From: Janthinobacterium sp. LM6
GTDB lineage: Bacteria > Pseudomonadota > Gammaproteobacteria > Burkholderiales > Burkholderiaceae_D
Assembly (NCBI RefSeq): GCF_002002885.1
Contig: NZ_CP019510.1
Location: 5,146,001 to 5,210,000, forward strand
DNA length: 64,000 nucleotides
Direction of reading: 5' to 3'
In this document: piece by piece, positions 1-7,948 of the stretch
How positions within the stretch are numbered: the stretch's first letter is position 1
Layout of the letters: every line of letters begins with the position of its first letter
Made by a program: the position numbers and the translations under genes
Notes under the pieces: model-generated
What the model was told of the DNA's origin: nothing
Database searches by the model: none
Seen by the model: the letters and a program-made list of their open reading frames with translations, nothing else

Positions 1-1
1 C

Positions 2-535
2 GCCGCCGCGCTGTGGCACGACCTGCGCACGCGCCGCATCCCCAACCTGCTGGTGCTGTGGGGTACGCTGGCGGGGCTGATCCTGAACAGCTTCGTGCCA
101 TCCGGCGCCGGCCTGTTCGACGCCTCCTTCGGCGGCCTGGGCCTGCTGCAGGCGCTGGCCGGCGCCGGCGCCGGACTGGCCCTGCTGCTGCCCATGTACC
201 TGCTGCGCGCCCTGGGCGCCGGCGACGTCAAATTGATGGCCATGTGCGGCACCTTCCTCGGTCCCGATGCGGTGCTGGAAGCGGCCCTGCTGACCTTCCT
301 GTGCGGCGGCGTGCTGGCCCTGGCCGCCGCGCTGGCAGGCCGCCGCCTGCGCCTGGTGCTGCGCAACACCTATCACATGATGCTGGGCGCGCTGCTGCAC
401 AGCCTTGCCGGCGGTGCCGCCACGATCGCCGAACCGCCGCCAGCCACCGGCAAGCTGGCCTACGCCTTCGCCATTGCCAGCGGCACCGCGCTGCAGGTGT
501 TCCTGCAATACCACCATCTGTGGAGCCTGCGCTGA
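2..535 (+). CDS. cpaA: Prepilin peptidase of Tad pilus (partial, 5' end cut)
   Basis: This is an A24-type prepilin peptidase, an inner-membrane aspartyl protease that would trim the leader of Flp-type prepilins. The frame is open from base 2 with no start, so the N-terminus lies left of the window. The first residues read AAALWHDLRTRRIPN, the region of the first catalytic Asp (HDLRTRRIPN). The second Asp sits in GAGDVK near base 220, the GxGDxK family motif. Several hydrophobic segments follow (for example around 290-360). The visible part lacks the N-terminal methylase domain typical of type IV PilD, as is usual for CpaA/TadV, but the missing N-terminus cannot be judged. It is the first visible gene of a co-directional Tad operon. 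An internal ATG at 53 is not the real start, because coding similarity extends upstream of it. Confidence 0.85.
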   Translation, partial: AAALWHDLRTRRIPNLLVLWGTLAGLILNSFVPSGAGLFDASFGGLGLLQALAGAGAGLALLLPMYLLRALGAGDVKLMAMCGTFLGPDAVLEAALLTFLCGGVLALAAALAGRRLRLVLRNTYHMMLGALLHSLAGGAATIAEPPPATGKLAYAFAIASGTALQVFLQYHHLWSLR

Positions 536-575
536 AACGCGCCGCTCCGACGACCAGCCACCACAGGACCCGACC

Positions 576-1196
576 ATGCACACCCTCGCCACCCTCTGCC
601 ACTCGCGCCACGCCAGCCTGTTCACCAGCATCGCCATGGCTTGCCTGTGGACCTTCTTCGCCAGTGCCCACGTGGTGGGCTACCTGCAGGGCGGCGACTG
701 GAGCTATTTGCTGTTCTGCGCCGCCGAAACCCTCGCCGCCCTGTTCTTCATCGTGCGCTCGGCCCCCGTCAGCGTCTCCACCGATGCGGGCGACTGGCTG
801 CTGGCCATCGGCGCCACCTTCGCCCCCTTCCTGCTCTCGCCCGCCGACATTGCCATCTGGCCCGGCGCGCGCTACCTGCTGGCCCTCGGCAGCCTGCTGC
901 AGATCGCCGGCCTGCTGTCGCTGAACCGCAGCTTCGGCCTGGTGGCGGCGCAGCGCGAGATCAAGACGGGCGGCGCCTACCGCGTGGTGCGCCATCCGCT
1001 GTATGCCAGCTACCTGATTTCCCTGAGCGGCTACCTGCTGGCCAATACCTCGCCCGTGAACGGCGTCGTGTACGTGCTGGCCATGCTGATGCTGGTGGCG
1101 CGCTTGCTGCGCGAAGAGCGCTTCCTGTCCAGCGACGTGCGCTACCGCGTCTACATGCGCCAGGTGAAATACCGCCTGCTGCCCTTCATTTTCTGA
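576..1196 (+). CDS. Isoprenylcysteine carboxyl methyltransferase-like integral membrane protein
   Basis: This is a 206-residue membrane protein with about five hydrophobic segments. Near its C-terminus it has the motif GAYRVVRHPLYASYL (bases about 970-1015), the SAM-binding signature of the ICMT/PEMT/NnrU-like membrane methyltransferases. The ATG at 576 is chosen because the hydrophobic N-terminus begins there. Upstream codons in the frame overlap the peptidase gene and look like noise. It begins 41 bp after the prepilin peptidase stop and lies 33 bp before an AAA+ ATPase inside the Tad locus. The substrate is unknown. Methylation of a pilin N-terminus is a tempting inference, because CpaA-type peptidases do not carry a methylase domain, but nothing in the sequence proves it. 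Confidence 0.75.
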   Translation: MHTLATLCHSRHASLFTSIAMACLWTFFASAHVVGYLQGGDWSYLLFCAAETLAALFFIVRSAPVSVSTDAGDWLLAIGATFAPFLLSPADIAIWPGARYLLALGSLLQIAGLLSLNRSFGLVAAQREIKTGGAYRVVRHPLYASYLISLSGYLLANTSPVNGVVYVLAMLMLVARLLREERFLSSDVRYRVYMRQVKYRLLPFIF

Positions 1197-1229
1197 TCAC
1201 CTGCCACCCAAGCAAGAGGAGTATCTATC

Positions 1230-2576
1230 ATGCCTGACACCTATCCAGAACGCAGCGACGGCGGCGGCATCGAGCCGGCGGCCAGGCGCGCGCCACGCAC
1301 GGTCGAGGAAACGGGATTGCCCTTCCTGTTCCTGGTCGAACTGCTGGTCAAGATACTTTTCCTGCGCGGCCAGATCGGCCTGCCCGCCCTGTCGACGCAC
1401 GTGAAACTGGGCGCCGGCGTGCTCGAACCGCTGCTGACCTTCATGCGCGCCGAAAAGCTGTGCGAAGCGCGCCGCAACGGCGGCAGCGGCACCGACGCCG
1501 ACCTGTATTACCTGCTGGGCGACCAGGGCCGCCTGCGCGCCGCCGAGTACATGCGCCGCAATGCCTACAGCGGTCCCGCCCCAGTCACCCTGGCCGACTA
1601 CAGCAACCAGGTGCTGGCGCAAAGCGTGGCGGACATGCAGGTCACCCGCGACGACGTGCAGCGCGAATTTCGCGACGTGGTGGCCAGTTCGGCCGTGCTC
1701 GACCAGCTGGGCGCGGCCATGAATTCCGGCCGCGCCCTGTTCTTCCACGGCCCCGCCGGCAGCGGCAAGAGCTACCTGGCCGAGCGCCTGAACGGCCTGC
1801 TCAGCGGCGCCATCGCCCTGCCCCATGCCGTGATGGTCGACGGCGAAGTGCTGCCCTTCCTCGACCCCATGCTGCACACGCTGTCGCACGGCGGCTCCGT
1901 GCCATCCGACCCGCGCTGGGTACGCGCCGAACGCCCCGCCGTGCTGACGGGCGGCGAGCTGACGCTCGACATGCTCGACCTGCAATTCGACCAGGGCAAC
2001 CGGTTGTACCAGGCACCGCCGCACCTGAAGGCCAACAACGGCATCTTCATCATCGACGACCTGGGCCGCCAGCGCTGCTCGCCCGTGGAGCTGATGAACC
2101 GCTGGATCGTGCCGATGGCGCGGCATATCGATTACCTGTCGCTGCACACGGGCTACAAATTCCCCGTGCCCTTCGACGTCATCGTCGTGTTCTCGTCCAA
2201 CCTGGCGCCGCAGCACCTGGCCGACGACTCCTTCCTGCGCCGCATCGGCTACAAGATCCACGTGGGCCCCCTGAGCGCCTACCACTACCTGGCCGTGTTC
2301 CGCAGCACCTGCGCCCAGCTGGGCATCAATTTCGACGAAGCCTCCTACACCTACCTGCTGCACCTGCACAGCCAGTGCCAGCGGCCCTTGCTGGCCTGCT
2401 ATCCGCGCGACATCCTGGCGCAGGTGTGCGACCAGGCACGCTATGAAGACCACGCGGCGCAGCTGAATCCGGAAGTACTGCTGTGGGCATGGAAAAACTA
2501 TTTCGGCAGCGATGACGACCTTGCAAGCACACATAACGGACCGGCAGCGGTCCAGCACAAAGGGGAAGCAAAATGA
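1230..2576 (+). CDS. AAA+ ATPase with N-terminal helical domain, in Tad locus
   Basis: This 448-residue soluble protein has a Walker A motif GPAGSGKS at about residue 174 and a Walker B-like GIFIIDDLGR at about residue 271. A sensor-like FSSNLAP and an arginine-rich FLRRIGYK follow, all typical of an AAA+ ATPase. Residues 25-110 (LPFLFLVELLVKILF and following) look like a winged-helix or helical module. The ATG at 1230 has an AGGAG site about 10 bp upstream. Its stop overlaps the cpaB start (ATGA at 2573-2576), so it is translationally coupled to pilus genes. It is distinct from the secretion ATPase CpaF found later in the operon. Its role is unknown; a regulatory or assembly-remodelling ATPase for the Tad machine is the plain guess. 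Confidence 0.7.
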   Translation: MPDTYPERSDGGGIEPAARRAPRTVEETGLPFLFLVELLVKILFLRGQIGLPALSTHVKLGAGVLEPLLTFMRAEKLCEARRNGGSGTDADLYYLLGDQGRLRAAEYMRRNAYSGPAPVTLADYSNQVLAQSVADMQVTRDDVQREFRDVVASSAVLDQLGAAMNSGRALFFHGPAGSGKSYLAERLNGLLSGAIALPHAVMVDGEVLPFLDPMLHTLSHGGSVPSDPRWVRAERPAVLTGGELTLDMLDLQFDQGNRLYQAPPHLKANNGIFIIDDLGRQRCSPVELMNRWIVPMARHIDYLSLHTGYKFPVPFDVIVVFSSNLAPQHLADDSFLRRIGYKIHVGPLSAYHYLAVFRSTCAQLGINFDEASYTYLLHLHSQCQRPLLACYPRDILAQVCDQARYEDHAAQLNPEVLLWAWKNYFGSDDDLASTHNGPAAVQHKGEAK

Positions 2577-3421
2577 GAAACGCACGCGCTCTGACGATGA
2601 TGGCCATTGCGGTCATCCTGGCGTTCGCCGCGGTCATCGTGGCCGCGCGCTGGATCAATGCCCAAGCCTCGGGCAACATCAACAAGGTGGCCGTGGCCCA
2701 GGTCGACATCAGCCTGGGCGCGCGCCTCACGCCCGACATGGTCCGCATGGTGGACTGGCCATCGAACGCGCTGCCGCCGGGCGCCATCAACGATCCGAAA
2801 CTGCTGGAAACGCGCGTCACGCGCACCAGCATCCAGCACGGCGAACCGATCATGGAAGGCAAGCTGGCGCCTCCCGGCACGCAAGGCGGCCTGTCGGCCG
2901 TCGTCGCCGAGGGCAAGCGCGCCATGACCGTGCGCGTCAACGACGTGGTGGGCGTGGCCGGCTTCGCCCTGCCAGGCAACTTCGTCGACATCCTCGTCAA
3001 CACCCAGGGCGAAGGGGCGCGCAAGACGCCGGACCGCGATCCGAACATATCCAAGATCGTGCTCGAACGCATCCTCGTGCTGGCCATCGCCCAGGAATCA
3101 AGCCGCGACGACACCAAGCCCAAGGTGGTCAACGCCGTGACCCTGGAGCTGACGCCGGAGCAAGCGGAAAAACTCGACCTGGCGCGCAGCGTAGGCACCC
3201 TGTCGCTGGTGCTGCGCAACCAGGTCGAGGACAAGCCCGTCAACACGGAAGGCGCCACCAAATCCAGTTTGCTCGATGAAAAAGTCGCCATGGCGGCCCC
3301 CGCCGCCATGGTGCAAGCCAAGCCGCTCCCGCGCCGCCGTCCTGCCGCAGCAGCTGCGCCACAGGCCGGTCCACGCGTCGATGTCATCAAGGGGCTGGAA
3401 CGCAGCTCCCAACAATTCTAA
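2573..3421 (+). CDS. cpaB: Tad pilus assembly protein CpaB/RcpC
   Basis: This 282-residue protein has an N-terminal membrane anchor (residues about 6-26) and then a SAF-like domain beginning VDISLGARLTPDMVRMVDWP, the hallmark of CpaB/RcpC. The family sits in the periplasm, associates with the CpaC secretin and may stabilise the outer-membrane pore. The C-terminus is rich in Ala, Pro and Arg. The start overlaps the stop of the upstream ATPase by four bases. The cpaC start follows 22 bp after the stop with a GAGGAG site between, so the three genes form one transcription unit. Confidence 0.9.
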   Translation: MRNARALTMMAIAVILAFAAVIVAARWINAQASGNINKVAVAQVDISLGARLTPDMVRMVDWPSNALPPGAINDPKLLETRVTRTSIQHGEPIMEGKLAPPGTQGGLSAVVAEGKRAMTVRVNDVVGVAGFALPGNFVDILVNTQGEGARKTPDRDPNISKIVLERILVLAIAQESSRDDTKPKVVNAVTLELTPEQAEKLDLARSVGTLSLVLRNQVEDKPVNTEGATKSSLLDEKVAMAAPAAMVQAKPLPRRRPAAAAAPQAGPRVDVIKGLERSSQQF

Positions 3422-3443
3422 CCTGCACCAGAGGAGCCTAGCC

Positions 3444-5039
3444 ATGAGTACATATCGCACAGCAAGCGGCATCCGGGGCCTGCGCCTGGCGCTTGCCATC
3501 GCCGCCATCGGCGCCCTGGCGCCCCGGGCGCACGCCGAGCCAGTCGCCGCCACGGCCGCTACCGCTGCCGCTGCCGAAACGGGCGCCGCCAGGAGCAGCC
3601 GGGCCGCCGTCCGTCCCAAGTCCACGCCGCCGCAAAGCGAATCGCGCGCCGGCCGCACCGAGATGGCACCGCAAATGAGCCTGGCCGAAGGCAAGTCAAC
3701 CCTGGTGCGCCTGCCGTTCGCCGCCAGCCGCATGTCCGTCGGCGATCCGCGCATCGCCGACGTGATCCTGCTCAACCCCACCGAGGTGTACCTGCTGGGA
3801 CGCTCCGTCGGCACCACCAACCTGATCCTGTGGAACAAGAGCAATGACGCCACCATCATCGACCTGGCCGTCGGCATCGACAGCAGCAGCCTGCAGGCAC
3901 GCATGGCCGAGCTGCTGCCGAACGAAAAGATCCACGTCACGGTGGCGGGCGACACCCTGATCCTGTCGGGCATGGTCAGCGATGTCGTCAAGGCCGACCA
4001 GGCCCTGTCGCTGGCCAACGCCTATGTGCAGCGCAGCAGCCGCAGCGGCGGCGCCACCTCCGGCGCAGCGCCGGCCGCAGGCGCCGCCGCTCCCGCCGCC
4101 GCGCCCGATGCGGGCATGCCGCGCGTGATCAACCTGCTGTCGATCGCCGCGCCGCAGCAGGTGATGCTGGAAGTGAAGGTGGCCGAAGTGTCGAAGGTGC
4201 TGGTCGACCAGCTGGGCGCCAGCCTGGGCATCAACAAGACCATCGGCAGCTGGTCGTATTCGCTGCTGTCCAGCCTGCTCAGCAACAATCCCAGCGGCTT
4301 GAGCGGCGCCAGCAAGAACAACTTCTTCAACCTCGACGCGCAAAAACGCGATGGCCTGATCAAGGTGCTGGCCGAACCGAACATCATGGCCATCAGCGGC
4401 CAGGAGGCGAGCTTCCTGGCCGGCGGCAAAATCTTCATCCCCGTCAGCCAGACCAACAATGGCGGCGTACCCACCATCACCCTGGAAGAGAAGGAATTCG
4501 GCGTGGCCGTGAAATTCACGCCCACCGTGCTCGAAGGGGGACGCATCAACCTGAAGGTGGCGCCGGAAGTGTCGGACCTGAACAAGGACGGCATCGGCAT
4601 CACGGCCACCGGCATCTCGGCCACGGCCGTCCTGCCTTCGTTTACGACGCGGCGCGCCACCACCACGGTGCAGCTGTTCGACGGTCAGAGCTTCGCCATC
4701 GGCGGCTTGATCAAGAACAACGTGACCAGCAATATCAAGGCCTTGCCGGGCCTGGGCGAAGTGCCCGTGCTGGGCGCCCTGTTCCGCAGCACGGACTTCC
4801 AGACGGACCGCTCGGAACTGGTCTTCATCATCACGCCGCACCTGGTCAAGCCGCTGCCGCCCGACTACAAGCTGCCCACCGACGGCTACATCCAGCCGAC
4901 GCGCGGCGACATGTTCATGCAGGGAAAAATGGAAGGCAGCGCCCCTGCGCCCGCAGCGGCACAGGAACCAGCACCAGCGGCCCCCATGCCGCCGCAAGCA
5001 GCCGCGCCCCAGCCTGCCGCCGGCTTCGACCTCAAATAG
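3444..5039 (+). CDS. cpaC: Tad pilus outer-membrane secretin CpaC/RcpA
   Basis: This is a 531-residue secretin. A signal peptide (ALAIAAIGALAPRAHA) is followed by a low-complexity Ala-rich linker. Next comes the pilus-secretin N-terminal domain (MSLAEGKSTLVRLPF through VYLLGRSVGTTNLILWN) and a BON-like stretch (NEKIHVTVAGDTLILSG). The C-terminal secretin core contains VMLEVKVAEVSK, AEPNIMAISGQEASFLAGG and the late signature SELVFIITPHLVKPLPP. It forms the outer-membrane channel for the Flp pilus. The tail is Pro/Ala-rich. The ATG at 3444 follows GAGGAG at 3431; the open frame upstream of it lies inside cpaB and is ignored. Confidence 0.93.
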   Translation: MSTYRTASGIRGLRLALAIAAIGALAPRAHAEPVAATAATAAAAETGAARSSRAAVRPKSTPPQSESRAGRTEMAPQMSLAEGKSTLVRLPFAASRMSVGDPRIADVILLNPTEVYLLGRSVGTTNLILWNKSNDATIIDLAVGIDSSSLQARMAELLPNEKIHVTVAGDTLILSGMVSDVVKADQALSLANAYVQRSSRSGGATSGAAPAAGAAAPAAAPDAGMPRVINLLSIAAPQQVMLEVKVAEVSKVLVDQLGASLGINKTIGSWSYSLLSSLLSNNPSGLSGASKNNFFNLDAQKRDGLIKVLAEPNIMAISGQEASFLAGGKIFIPVSQTNNGGVPTITLEEKEFGVAVKFTPTVLEGGRINLKVAPEVSDLNKDGIGITATGISATAVLPSFTTRRATTTVQLFDGQSFAIGGLIKNNVTSNIKALPGLGEVPVLGALFRSTDFQTDRSELVFIITPHLVKPLPPDYKLPTDGYIQPTRGDMFMQGKMEGSAPAPAAAQEPAPAAPMPPQAAAPQPAAGFDLK

Positions 5040-5048
5040 GAGAACACC

Positions 5049-5327
5049 ATGAAAACCGCACATTGCCTGCCTTGCGCCGCCCTGGTATGCCTGCTGGCCG
5101 GCTGCACCGCCACCACCACGCCCGTGCTCGATTCGCACTTCGGCGAATCGGTGGCCCTGCTCAAGGCGCAGCAGATCATGTATCCGGACGCCTACCGCAA
5201 TGCCAACCCCGTCAGCGGCATCGACGGCAAGGCAGGCGCCAGCGCCTACCAGCGCTACCAGAAATCGTTCGCAGCGCCGGACCCGCAACCGAATGTCTTC
5301 ACCATCGGCGTGGGCGGACGCCAGTAG
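5049..5327 (+). CDS. Small lipoprotein of the Tad locus, unknown function
   Basis: This is a 92-residue protein with a lipoprotein signal peptide ending in the lipobox LLAG-C (Cys near residue 20), so it is predicted to be lipid-anchored and periplasmic. The mature part (about 72 residues) contains DSHFGESVALLKAQQIMYPDA and ends in VFTIGVGGRQ. It starts 9 bp after cpaC with AGGAG just upstream, and lies between the secretin and the pseudopilin-like genes. By position it could be a pilotin or a CpaD/RcpB-like partner of the secretin. It is much shorter than CpaD, so the family assignment stays open. Confidence 0.7.
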   Translation: MKTAHCLPCAALVCLLAGCTATTTPVLDSHFGESVALLKAQQIMYPDAYRNANPVSGIDGKAGASAYQRYQKSFAAPDPQPNVFTIGVGGRQ

Positions 5328-5373
5328 GCGCCAGTCCCGCGATGCACTTCCCCCAGGCCACCAGGAGACAGCC

Positions 5374-6921
5374 ATGAACACCGCATTCCGCAGGCACGAC
5401 AAGCAGCAGGGCGCGATCGCCATCGTGCTGGGACTGACCCTGGTGGTACTGTTTGCCATGGGCGGCCTGGTGCTGGACCTGGGCCACCTGTACATCGCCA
5501 AGACGGAGCTGCAGAACGGCGCCGACAGCTCGGCGCTGGCAGGCGCCTTGGAACTCGATCAAAGCGCCGGCGGCATCGACAACGCGCAGACGAAGGCCAT
5601 CGCCATCGCGCAAAAGAACCGCTACGATTTTTCCACCGCGCTGACCCTGACGGCCGCCAACATCAGCTTCGGCCCCAGCCCGGACGGCCCCTGGTCGTCC
5701 GGCGCCAGCGCCCGCACCAGCCCCCAGGGCCAGACCTTCATCCGCGTCGACACGGGCAGCAAGACCTTCGCCACCTACCTGATGGGCATCGCCGGCATCG
5801 CCAGCACCAGCACCTCGGGCGTGGCGGTGGCGGGCCGCTTCGTCAACGACGTCACGCCGATCGGCGTGTGCGCCGTCGATCCGGCCAACAAGACGGCGCA
5901 ATACACGTATCCGGCCGCGCCGGCCGGCACGGGCCTGACGGAACTGCTGGAATTCGGTTTCCGCCGCGGCGTCACCTACAACCTGTTCGGCCTCAATCCG
6001 CTGGGCGGCCCGTCCGATCCCTACCTGATCAACCCGGTCGATGCGCCCCCTGGCGCCTGCGACGCGTCGCATGCCAGCGCCAATTCCACCGCGCCCTTCA
6101 TGTGCACGGGCAGCAGCGCCGTCGTCAGCAGCGGCTCGGGCAAGGTCTACACGAACACGGGCTTGAGCGCCGGCAAGATCGCAGCGGCCCTCAATTCGCG
6201 CTTCGACGATTACAGCGGACCATCCGTGTGCGATCCCGCCACAGCGCCGCCCGATACCAACATCAAGGAATATCCATGCAATGGCGGCTCGTCGCCCTGC
6301 GTCGCCAGCGCCGCCAACTCGCCGCCCACCGGCTGGATGGAACCGGGCGCCAGCACCCTGCCCAGCCAGCAATCGGTCAGCCTGTCCGGCAGCAAGCCGA
6401 ACTACCGCCTGCCGCCGACCTTCACGACGCCCGTGACGGCGGCCCAGGCGCAGTTCGCCGGCTACGGCGTGCTGTGGTCCTACGGCCCCGCCTACCAAAG
6501 CAACGGCGCCACCCCGGCCAAGGCCGGCACAGCCTATAGCGTCGCGGACGCCAACGCCAATCCCATGTACAGCACGGCCAAGGCGAACTACTTCGACACG
6601 GCCAGCTACCCCGTCAGCCCCGGCGCAAGCTTTCCTGCCAGTACGCCGCCTTCGCCGTACAACCAGACCAGCGGTCCCACGTTCCAGGCGCCCTCGGCAG
6701 CCCATCCGGGCCGCAACAACCGGCGCATCCTCAACGTGGTACTGGTCGACTGCCGCACGGCGCCCGTGGGACCGGCCTCGTGCGGCGCCATGGATGCGGT
6801 GGGCATCGGCAAATTCTTCATGACGATGAAGGCCGATTTCAGCGGCGGCGCGCGCCTCGACGTCGAGTTCGCGGGGCTGATCGAGCCCGTGCCGAATTCC
6901 GAAATCAAACTCTACAAGTGA
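5374..6921 (+). CDS. tadG: TadG-like pilus-associated protein (Tad domain)
   Basis: This is a 515-residue protein. Its short basic N-terminus (FRRHDKQQGAIAIV) runs into one hydrophobic segment with VLDLGHLYIAKTELQNGADSSALAGALEL, the classical N-terminal Tad (TadG-like) signature. A long extracytoplasmic region follows, rich in Ser, Thr, Pro and Gly with several Cys, without a recognisable domain. The ATG at 5374 has AGGAG about 10 bp upstream. Proteins of this family are inner-membrane anchored and needed for Flp pilus assembly. The two following genes are smaller relatives (TadE type). Confidence 0.85.
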   Translation: MNTAFRRHDKQQGAIAIVLGLTLVVLFAMGGLVLDLGHLYIAKTELQNGADSSALAGALELDQSAGGIDNAQTKAIAIAQKNRYDFSTALTLTAANISFGPSPDGPWSSGASARTSPQGQTFIRVDTGSKTFATYLMGIAGIASTSTSGVAVAGRFVNDVTPIGVCAVDPANKTAQYTYPAAPAGTGLTELLEFGFRRGVTYNLFGLNPLGGPSDPYLINPVDAPPGACDASHASANSTAPFMCTGSSAVVSSGSGKVYTNTGLSAGKIAAALNSRFDDYSGPSVCDPATAPPDTNIKEYPCNGGSSPCVASAANSPPTGWMEPGASTLPSQQSVSLSGSKPNYRLPPTFTTPVTAAQAQFAGYGVLWSYGPAYQSNGATPAKAGTAYSVADANANPMYSTAKANYFDTASYPVSPGASFPASTPPSPYNQTSGPTFQAPSAAHPGRNNRRILNVVLVDCRTAPVGPASCGAMDAVGIGKFFMTMKADFSGGARLDVEFAGLIEPVPNSEIKLYK

Positions 6922-6928
6922 GGCGGCC

Positions 6929-7396
6929 ATGCGCATCCCCCTTCCCCCCCTCAGGCAGCGCGGCGGCGCCGCCGTCGAATTCGGCATCGTGCTGGCCCTG
7001 CTGGTCACCCTGCTGGCCGGCATCTTCGGCTTCGGCCGCGCCTTCTGGTACTACGACGCGCTGACCAAGGCCACGCGCGACGCGGCGCGCAACATGTCCG
7101 TCAAGGCCAAGGCCGGCATCGCCTCGCAGGGCGTGCCGGCGGCCAGGCAGACGGTGGTCGATGCAGCCGTCAGCGCCGGCATCAGCGGCTTCACCACGGC
7201 CAATGTGACGGTCACCTGCCTGGACGCGAGCTTCAACGACAGCAGCTGCACCGATGGCACGGCGCCGGGCGGCATCCGCGTCGAAGTCGTCAACTACACG
7301 CTGTCGGTGGGCCAGTACCTGCCCTTCGTCATCGGCGCGGCCAGCAGCTATGCCACGCCGCTGTCGCCGCGCACCACCATGCGCTACATGCTGTAA
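6929..7396 (+). CDS. tadE: TadE-like pseudopilin
   Basis: This is a 155-residue protein with the TadE signature: a basic start, then RGGAAVEFGIVLALLVTLLAGIFGFGRAFWYYD, a class of minor pseudopilin with a single N-terminal transmembrane helix and a Glu (AVEF) as in type IV-like pilins. It starts 7 bp after the tadG-like gene. The mature domain has a Cys pair (TCLDASFNDSSC) that could form a disulfide. It is the first of two tandem TadE-type genes. Confidence 0.85.
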   Translation: MRIPLPPLRQRGGAAVEFGIVLALLVTLLAGIFGFGRAFWYYDALTKATRDAARNMSVKAKAGIASQGVPAARQTVVDAAVSAGISGFTTANVTVTCLDASFNDSSCTDGTAPGGIRVEVVNYTLSVGQYLPFVIGAASSYATPLSPRTTMRYML

Positions 7397-7406
7397 GGAG
7401 AACGCC

Positions 7407-7925
7407 ATGCGCCACCGCCTTCCGCTTGCACCCCGGGCCGGCCGCCAGCACGGCGCCGCCGCCGTCGAATTCGCCCTGGTGGCGTTGCTGTTTTTCACCC
7501 TGCTGTTCGGCATCCTCGAATTTGGCCGCATGCTGTACCTGTACAACACGGTGCAGGAAGTGAGCCGCCGCGCCGCGCGCGAAGCGGTGGTGCGCTGGAT
7601 CGACCAGACCGACGCCATCAAGACGCTGGCCCTGTTCGGCGGCACGGCCCTGCCGGCCGCGCCGGAACTGACGGCCGCCAACATCACCATCCGCTACCTG
7701 AACAAGAGCGGCGCCGAAGTGACCTCGCCGCCGCTGGACCCGGGCGACAACCTGTCGGCCTGCGGCGACAACACGCGCACGGCCAGCTGCATCGACAGCG
7801 TGCGCGTGTCGATCGACAACGTCAGCTATACGCCGATGGTCAGCCTGTTCGGTTTTCTCAATATCGCCGTGCCCGCCTCGGTGGTGGTCATGCACGCCGA
7901 AAGCCTGGGCTTCCAGATCAACTGA
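7407..7925 (+). CDS. tadF: TadE/TadF-like pseudopilin
   Basis: This is a 172-residue protein with the N-terminal motif HGAAAVEFALVALLFFTLLFGILEFGRMLY, a TadE-type membrane segment. The preceding basic stretch fits a type II orientation. The ATG at 7407 follows AAGGAG. It is a tandem paralogue of the preceding gene and has a Cys pair (LSACGDNTRTASC) in a matching place. By order in the locus it would take the TadF role; the tadE/tadF split is by position only. Confidence 0.8.
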   Translation: MRHRLPLAPRAGRQHGAAAVEFALVALLFFTLLFGILEFGRMLYLYNTVQEVSRRAAREAVVRWIDQTDAIKTLALFGGTALPAAPELTAANITIRYLNKSGAEVTSPPLDPGDNLSACGDNTRTASCIDSVRVSIDNVSYTPMVSLFGFLNIAVPASVVVMHAESLGFQIN

Positions 7926-7948
7926 ACGCCTTTACCGGGGAGTATCAA

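Noticed and set aside
3696-5501. 601-codon open frame on - over cpaC and the next genes
   Set aside because: Antisense shadow of cpaC; the real protein has secretin motifs.
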